The position numbers were made by a program, and so were the translations under genes. From Candidatus Cloacimonadota bacterium (GTDB lineage: Bacteria; Cloacimonadota; Cloacimonadia; Cloacimonadales; GCA-2742885), in NCBI GenBank assembly GCA_002742885.1, contig PDOO01000032.1, positions 16,508 to 80,507 on the forward strand: a stretch of 64,000 bases of DNA, read 5' to 3'. The notes below the pieces were generated by a model. That model did not search any database, was not told the origin of the DNA, and saw only the letters and a list, made by a program, of their open reading frames with translations. Positions within the stretch are counted from its first letter, which is position 1; each line of letters starts with the position of its first letter. Below, piece after piece: positions 59,370 to 64,000 of the stretch.

Positions 59370-61736
59370 ATGAAAACGACAAAAATTAATGCTTTTTTTT
59401 ATAAATTCGGCAAATGGCAAATCAAAAATCGTTATTTGCTGCTTGCTTTTATTTTTGTAATATTGCTGGCGGGCATTTCGGGTGTTCCGAAGATTTATAC
59501 TGAAAACGACAGGGAAAGCTGGTTTGACGATGCCGATGCCGTTAAAATTGCAACCGATAAATTTGAAGAACAATTCGGCAATAATGATAATGTGGGAATT
59601 TTAATAGAATCTGACGATGTTTTTCAACCGGAAGTTCTGAATATGATGCTTGAACTGGAAAAAGAACTCCTGGATAAAATTCCTTACGCCGATGAAGTTA
59701 TGTCTCTTGCCAATTTAGAAATTTCTCTGGGAAACGAGGAAGGCATAGAAGTTGTCAGTCCTTTCAAAGACGGTATTCCGGAAGATCCGAAGAAATTGGA
59801 AGAAATCAGAAAATTGTTTCTTTCAAGAACATCATTTGTCGATAAAATCGTAAGTTTCGATTCCAAAGAAACTTGGATGAGTTTATCTTTGCTTGAGTTT
59901 CCGTCTTCCGAAGAATGGAAAAAAGAGACGAACAAAGATCCTTTGTTTCAGGTTGGGGAAGCTGCGATAAAGATAATTGCTTCCGAAAAATATAAAAGCG
60001 ATAAATATTCCTTAAAACCGGTGGGAATGCCTTATACGGAAACCGAAGAAAGAGATTTTTTCGGAAGAGAAGCCGTGTTGAGGATAGTTTCCTGCTTTAT
60101 TGCCATGGTTATTTTACTTATTATTTTTGTGCGATCCCTGAGAGGAACCGTTATTCCAGCTTTTACCGCAATACTGGGAACTTTGGTTGTTTTCGGAATT
60201 TTAGGACATTTGAAAATAGGTATCGATGCCAATATGATGACGCTTCCCATCATGTTGGGCATGGCTCTTTCCGTCGGATATTCTATTCACTTAATTAATT
60301 CTTTTAAAAGATTTTACCGTATTGAGCAAGACAGAAAAAAAGCTGTTATTCATGCCGTGGAAGAAACCGGCTGGCCTCTCTTATTTACTGCCGTTACGAC
60401 TGTCGGCTCGGTTTTGTCTTTTTTAAGTACGGGAATAGTTTCAATTGCCTGGGTCGGCTATACGGCGGCGGGAATTGTTTTTACCAATTATATTTTTGTT
60501 ATTGTTTTAATTCCGGTTTTCTTGAGTTTCGGTAAAAATAAGCCTTTGCCCGATAAACAAAAAAACGGTTTGACTTTCGGCGAAAAATTTATGGAAAAAT
60601 TAGGATTCTTTACGTTGAAAAATCGTAAATTATTGATGGCGGTATTTATCTTAACTGTGATTTTTCTTATTCCCGGAATTATGAGAGTAGAAGTTAATAT
60701 CGATATGTTTAAAATGATGGGACTGAAAGTAGATTATATTAAGAGAGTTTATGAAGTTGTAAACTCGCAACTCGGTTCTTACATGTCTTATAACGTAACC
60801 GTTAAATATGAGGAACCCGATAGAATTAAAGAGCCGAAAGTTATGCAAAACTTTGATAAATTTTTAGAAGAAATCGGAAAATTTGAATTAACTGCCAAAA
60901 ATGAAAACAATTCCTCTATTTTTTCGATTTTGGATATTATCAAAGATATGAATCAAACTCTGAACGAAGATAAAAAAGAGTTTTATAAAATACCGGATAA
61001 TAAAGAGATGATTGCGCAACTCTTATTCTTATACGAAATGTCGGGAGGAACTAAACTTTTTACTTGGATAGACGAAGATTACTCTGTTTTGAGAGCTCAA
61101 ATCCAAATGAAAGAATTTAATGCCAACGAAACGGTCAGAGAACTTAACGAAATAAAGAGACTGGGAAAAGAATTGTTTCCCGGCGCCGAAGTTGACGTAG
61201 TCGGCACTGCCGTCCAATTTGCGGAAATGAATGCCAAAATAGTTACGGCTGAACTTAAATCAATTTTATTGTCTTTTTTGATTATCAGTATTTTATTGAT
61301 TTTGGTTTTCGGAAGTTTCGAGACAGGTCTTATCGGAATGATCCCCAATTTAATCCCGATGGCTTTTATCGGCGGTTATATGGGATATTTTGATATTCCT
61401 TTGGATATGATGACTATGACTATTTTGCCGATGGTTTTGGGGATTGCCGTTGACGATACTATTCACTTTATAAATCATATTAAATTTGAATTCGAAAAAG
61501 AAAAAAATTATCAACATGCTGTTATTTCTTCTTTTAAACATGTGGGATTGGCGCTCGGCATGACAACAATTATTCTTTCTGCCGGTTTTGCCATGTACAT
61601 TTTCTCGCCTGTGGGAGTTATGAGCAGAATAGGACTGTTGGTTTTTACAGGACTTGCCGCCGCTTTGATTTCGGATTATCTGGCAACGCCGATTTTAATC
61701 TATATAATTAAACCGTTCGGGAAAGAAGATAAATAA
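59370..61736 (+). CDS. MMPL/RND-family lipid exporter
   Basis: 788 residues in two homologous halves, each with a membrane helix, a large periplasmic domain and five further helices (12 in total). IVSCFIAMVILLIIFVRSL and GIDANMMTLPIMLGMALSVG in the first half, and GIAVDDTIHFINHI with MTMTILPMVLG in the second, are typical of MMPL/HpnN-like RND transporters of hydrophobic compounds. No membrane-fusion or TolC gene is present, as is usual for this class. GGAGG precedes the ATG. It is the last gene of the operon. Confidence 0.9.
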   Translation: MKTTKINAFFYKFGKWQIKNRYLLLAFIFVILLAGISGVPKIYTENDRESWFDDADAVKIATDKFEEQFGNNDNVGILIESDDVFQPEVLNMMLELEKELLDKIPYADEVMSLANLEISLGNEEGIEVVSPFKDGIPEDPKKLEEIRKLFLSRTSFVDKIVSFDSKETWMSLSLLEFPSSEEWKKETNKDPLFQVGEAAIKIIASEKYKSDKYSLKPVGMPYTETEERDFFGREAVLRIVSCFIAMVILLIIFVRSLRGTVIPAFTAILGTLVVFGILGHLKIGIDANMMTLPIMLGMALSVGYSIHLINSFKRFYRIEQDRKKAVIHAVEETGWPLLFTAVTTVGSVLSFLSTGIVSIAWVGYTAAGIVFTNYIFVIVLIPVFLSFGKNKPLPDKQKNGLTFGEKFMEKLGFFTLKNRKLLMAVFILTVIFLIPGIMRVEVNIDMFKMMGLKVDYIKRVYEVVNSQLGSYMSYNVTVKYEEPDRIKEPKVMQNFDKFLEEIGKFELTAKNENNSSIFSILDIIKDMNQTLNEDKKEFYKIPDNKEMIAQLLFLYEMSGGTKLFTWIDEDYSVLRAQIQMKEFNANETVRELNEIKRLGKELFPGAEVDVVGTAVQFAEMNAKIVTAELKSILLSFLIISILLILVFGSFETGLIGMIPNLIPMAFIGGYMGYFDIPLDMMTMTILPMVLGIAVDDTIHFINHIKFEFEKEKNYQHAVISSFKHVGLALGMTTIILSAGFAMYIFSPVGVMSRIGLLVFTGLAAALISDYLATPILIYIIKPFGKEDK

Positions 61737-61752
61737 TCACTTAATATTATTC

Positions 61753-61786
61753 AAGCTCCTGCCGTAAAAGCAAGGGGCTTTTTTTT
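61753..61786 (+). terminator. Terminator of the LolA/porin/RND operon
   Basis: 8-bp stem AAGCTCCT/AGGGGCTT (one G-U pair) followed by a run of T residues. Confidence 0.85.
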
Positions 61787-62057
61787 ATTGTTTCTCGCCA
61801 TCGGGGAAAGTTTAATTTTATTGACATAAAAACTAAGACAATGTTTTCGAGTAAGTAAATCAAAGTAAAATAATAATAGATTATATTTTAAGCAGGATAT
61901 CCTTGGAACTTTGTACTCGTAAAAATATGCTTGATCTTTTGATGTTTTTTTATACTGCGGAAAGTAAGAAATAAACGAATTACGATTATGGAAATGTTAT
62001 TGTATGATTTGAGTAGATTATGTGTAGAAAAAATCAGATTATTGTATAATATTTCTC
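61787..62057. other. Gene-free stretch before the decayed vsr/dcm island
   Basis: AT-rich and without a supportable gene. A TTGACA near 61823 has no matching -10. It is probably the left flank of the degenerate island. Confidence 0.4.
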
Positions 62058-62602
62058 ATGGATAAGCTGATAAAAGAGCAATGCAGGAAAAATAAGAAAA
62101 AAGTTTTGGTAAAACGGATTTTACCTTTAAAAAGCATAAAATTGCGATATTTGTTTATGGAGAGTTCCGGCACCGGAAAGATTTGGATAATAAAACTAGT
62201 CATGAATTTTGACGCAAAAAAATTGTAAGGAATATTGAACAAGATAAAGAAATTAATGCTGAATTACAAAAACAGGGTCGGGAAGTTCTAAGATTTTGGG
62301 GAAATGTTATTAAAAAAAAATATAAATGACTGCATAAAAAAGCAGAAGAAAAATTAGAGAGAAAAAATATGTCTTGCGAGGAAAAAATAGATTTTCAAAA
62401 AGCTCTTGACCATCAGTCTCAAACATCGGGAAATAATAAAAAAGCTATAGTAAGTCATTACTTATACAGTAATAAAGATATTGCCGATTTATACAAAGAG
62501 CGAACAATAGAAATAACTAAAGAAATATATGAAGTTATATATCCCAATCAAAAAATCAGTTTTGAAATTGCCGAGAGTAAATTGCAACATGTTTTTTTTT
62601 GA
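62058..62602 (+). pseudogene. vsr (very short patch repair endonuclease) pseudogene
   Basis: Three frames must be joined to recover a Vsr-like protein. The ATG at 62058 gives MDKLIKEQCRKN, then the next frame gives FGKTDFTFKKHKIAIFV and GEFRHRKDLDNKTSHEF, then a TGA in place of the expected Trp, then RKKIVRNIEQDKEINAEL and REVLRFWGN. A further shift in a poly-A run near 62312-62320 leads to NINDCIKKAEEKL. The segment between two RKN-coding sites (~25-30 residues) is missing. Several expected Trp codons are changed to Arg, Leu or stop. After position ~62370 the open frame continues for ~75 codons with no match I recognise. Intact Vsr repairs T:G mismatches from deaminated 5-methylcytosine. Confidence 0.72.
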
Positions 62603-62609
62603 TGTTGCA
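62583..62609. repeat. Inverted repeat at the vsr/dcm junction
   Basis: TGCAACAT and ATGTTGCA, perfect 8-bp arms around G-T9-G. It lies exactly where the vsr-frame sequence ends and the truncated methyltransferase begins. Confidence 0.6.
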
Positions 62610-63275
62610 GATATTATTAAGAAAAAACAGCCAAAAGCATTTTTTTGGGAAAATGTAAAAGGGTTGAGAAATCATGATAAAGGTAAAACTCTAAAAACTA
62701 TTTTAAATGTATTAAGAAACGATTTAGATTATTTTGTCCCTTAACCTCAAATTGTGAATGCAAAAGATTTTGGTGTTCCGCAAAACAGAGAAAGGATTTT
62801 TATAGTCGGATTCCATAAAAGTACAGGAGTTACCGAATTTAAATATCCGAAACCGATAAAAGAAAAACTGACTTTTGCGGATGTTAAAGAAGAAGCAACG
62901 GTTCCGACTAAATACTATCTTTCAACAGTTTATTTGAATACATTAGAAAAACATAAAGCAAGACATGCAAGTAAAGGAAACGGATTCGGATATGAAATTA
63001 TACCTGATACAGGAACGGCTAACGCATTAGTATGCGGAGGTATGAGCAGAGAAAGAAATTTAGTTTATGATCATAGAATTACGGATTTTACGCTCGCTAC
63101 AAATATAAAAGGATAAGTTAATCGTAAAGGAATTATAAAAATGACACCCAGGGAATGGGCGCGATTACAAGGTTTTCCTGATAATTTTATCATACCTGTT
63201 TCTGATACGGCAGCATATAAGCAATTTGGAAATTCCGTTGCTGTTCCCGCAATTCAAGCTACGGCAAAACAAATT
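62591..63275 (+). pseudogene. DNA (cytosine-5)-methyltransferase pseudogene, N-terminal half missing
   Basis: The recognisable part begins at FFDVADIIKKKQPKAFF and WENVKGL (ENV motif), so motif I (SAM) and the catalytic PCQ motif are lost. Motif VIII is QNRERIFIVGF, followed by a target-recognition region (PTKYYLSTVYLNTLEKHK). Motif IX is [14 protein letters not shown] and motif X is [13 protein letters not shown]. In-frame stops at 62742-62744 (TAA, where a Glu is expected) and ~63114-63116 (TAA, before VNRKGIIKM) break it. It cannot make an active enzyme. Association with vsr fits a former Dcm-like methylation unit. Confidence 0.85.
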
Positions 63276-63587
63276 TTTTCAAACAACCTTATTTTAATAG
63301 ACAGTTTATTACCTCAAATTTTATCAAACATTGTTTTTTACTTTTATTCAGAAAGTAAGTCTAATTTAGTAGACTTACTAAATCAAGTTTCAGACAAAAA
63401 TCCTTTAAAATTTTATATGGGAAATGGTCATAAATTTTATGAGTACAAGATTAAACGGTTTTTAACAGATACAGCTTTAGGGATGATGCCTTCAAAAGTC
63501 TGGACTATCCCCTGCGCATCAACTTGTCCTCAAATTGCGCGTACTTGTCCTAATTTTTTTTCAGTGCCAAGTACATTGCAAAAATAA
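63276..63587 (+). pseudogene. Remnant downstream of the methyltransferase, possibly a partner restriction enzyme
   Basis: The methyltransferase frame continues without a stop for ~100 codons. About 70 residues ([19 protein letters not shown] and [18 protein letters not shown]) look like real protein. The last ~30 (Cys-rich) run into repeat DNA. The start and end of the original gene are not identifiable. Partnership with the methyltransferase is inferred from position only. Confidence 0.4.
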
Positions 63588-63620
63588 TCTCTTACTCGTG
63601 GTCAAGTACATTGCAAAAAT
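63568..63620. repeat. 18-bp direct repeats, transposon-end-like
   Basis: CAAGTACATTGCAAAAAT occurs at 63568-63585 and again at 63603-63620. Just upstream ACTTGTCCT occurs twice (~63521-63552), with GTACTTG/CAAGTAC forming an inverted pair. Clustered short repeats of this kind resemble transposase-binding ends of IS21-like elements. No transposase is present. Confidence 0.5.
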
Positions 63621-63634
63621 CAAGGGGAAAAAAT

Positions 63635-63663
63635 AAAAAAAACGCCCTCCGAACGGGGCGTTT
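63635..63663 (-). terminator. Terminator of the right-edge gene
   Basis: Stem AAACGCCC/GGGCGTTT preceded on the plus strand by an A-run (a U-tract in the leftward transcript), 24 nt past the stop codon at 63687. Confidence 0.85.
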
Positions 63664-63686
63664 AAAGAGAGAAAAACAAATATTTT

Positions 63687-64000
63687 TTACGTAAACCTTC
63701 TTTTATAAACCTTTTCGGCTTTCATGTTTTCTTTGTGTACATCAACCAAAGATTTATTTTTGACGATTATTTTAATATTGGCGCTGTTTTCTTCGACGCT
63801 TTTTTTAACGTCTCTGAGCGCTTCCGTTATTTCTTTTAAGTCATCTTTGTAAATGTTGCGGTTCATACCTCTTGAACGGACGACTTGACCGCCGTTTTCG
63901 CAGATTCCGACAGCAGGCAAAGGAGACGGCACGGGCGGATTGACAATCCCCGACAAAACTGTTTTGACTTGATCAAGAGGCGCAAAATTGATAAAATCAA
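63687..64000 (-). CDS. Hypothetical protein, C-terminal part (cut by the right edge)
   Basis: The frame is open to the window edge, so the N-terminus lies outside; a TTG at 63956 is not a convincing start. The visible ~104 residues include a Pro-rich stretch (NPPVPSPLPAVG), a GGQVVRSRGMNRN segment, a coiled-coil-like helix (DDLKEITEALRDVKKSVEEN) and a basic tail. The Pro-rich linker and short helix recall phage or secreted structural proteins, but I do not recognise a family. It has a good terminator and is separated from the decayed island by ~100 nt. Confidence 0.55.
   Translation of the reverse strand, partial: DFINFAPLDQVKTVLSGIVNPPVPSPLPAVGICENGGQVVRSRGMNRNIYKDDLKEITEALRDVKKSVEENSANIKIIVKNKSLVDVHKENMKAEKVYKRRFT

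Noticed and set aside
62058-63587. An active restriction-modification defence system
   Set aside because: The methyltransferase lacks motif I and the catalytic PCQ region and has two internal stops; vsr needs several frame changes.
63515-63620. Possible CRISPR array from the repeated 18-mers
   Set aside because: Only two copies with a 17-nt gap, no regular spacing and no cas genes.

Overview
The window is an AT-rich, gene-dense bacterial chromosome segment. I judge the base composition by eye and have not computed it. Most genes are housekeeping or envelope genes in tight operons with 1-17 nt overlaps and clear AGGAG-type ribosome binding sites. The traits suggest an anaerobic, diderm member of the FCB/Cloacimonadota neighbourhood: a four-subunit ferredoxin-dependent 2-oxoacid oxidoreductase, a secreted C10 protease with a C-terminal FlgD-like/Por-type sorting domain (SYPNPF motif), a PorV/PorQ-family barrel, DUF4837 and DUF3098 proteins, and an archaeal-type GatDE amidotransferase. 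That placement is an inference; there is no rRNA here to test it.

Layout. 1-4445 (-): type IV pilus/DNA-uptake-like genes (a PilM-PilN-TPR fusion running off the left edge, PilT, and a CpoB-like TPR lipoprotein). 4759-6974 (-): rpmA, rplU and RNase G. 7091-7461 (+): four tRNAs (fMet, Met, Arg-TCT, His) in two terminated units. 7678-10179 (-): secreted C10 protease. 10684-13280 (-): VOR-type oxidoreductase. 13389-16943 (-): a membrane protein, Fpg glycosylase, PerR with its own Per box, prepilin peptidase and a small exported protein. 17235-23596 (+): an EF-G paralogue, then yebC-ruvC-ruvA-rsmB-PASTA-small CxxC protein. 23739-27081 (+): gatE-gatD. 27341-35680 (+): a small protein, ChaN, an M23 peptidase, thiamine pyrophosphokinase, xseB, ispA, dut, nadA, a methyltransferase, a divergent FtsE/FtsX pair and pgsA. 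35677-41030 (+): lipoprotein, outer-membrane, TPR, DUF3098 and DUF58 genes, then thioredoxin. 41112-51276 (-): PorV-like protein, PTS EIIA, CutC, HDOD, ComEA-like HhH protein, M28 peptidase, recG, a thiamine-binding-type protein, dxs and engB. 51679-55159 (+): YitT, a DUF2249-carboxymuconolactone-decarboxylase-like protein, GNAT and YaaA. 55297-56370 (-): a diaminopentanoate-dehydrogenase-like enzyme. 56716-61736 (+): a LolA-like/porin/methyltransferase/RND lipid-export-type operon behind a perfect palindrome. 62058-63587 (+): a decayed vsr/m5C-methyltransferase island with repeat-rich debris. 63687-64000 (-): a CDS cut by the right edge.

The most notable observations are the archaeal-type GatDE pair in a bacterial gene context, the PilM-PilN-TPR fusion next to a PilT with an altered Asp box, a near-consensus Per box directly upstream of perR, the RND envelope operon with its palindromic candidate operator, a divergent FtsEX pair, and the vsr/dcm relic whose deletions can be read from the sequence. 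No intact new defence or mobile system is visible. Statements about families rest on motif recognition by eye, without database searches.
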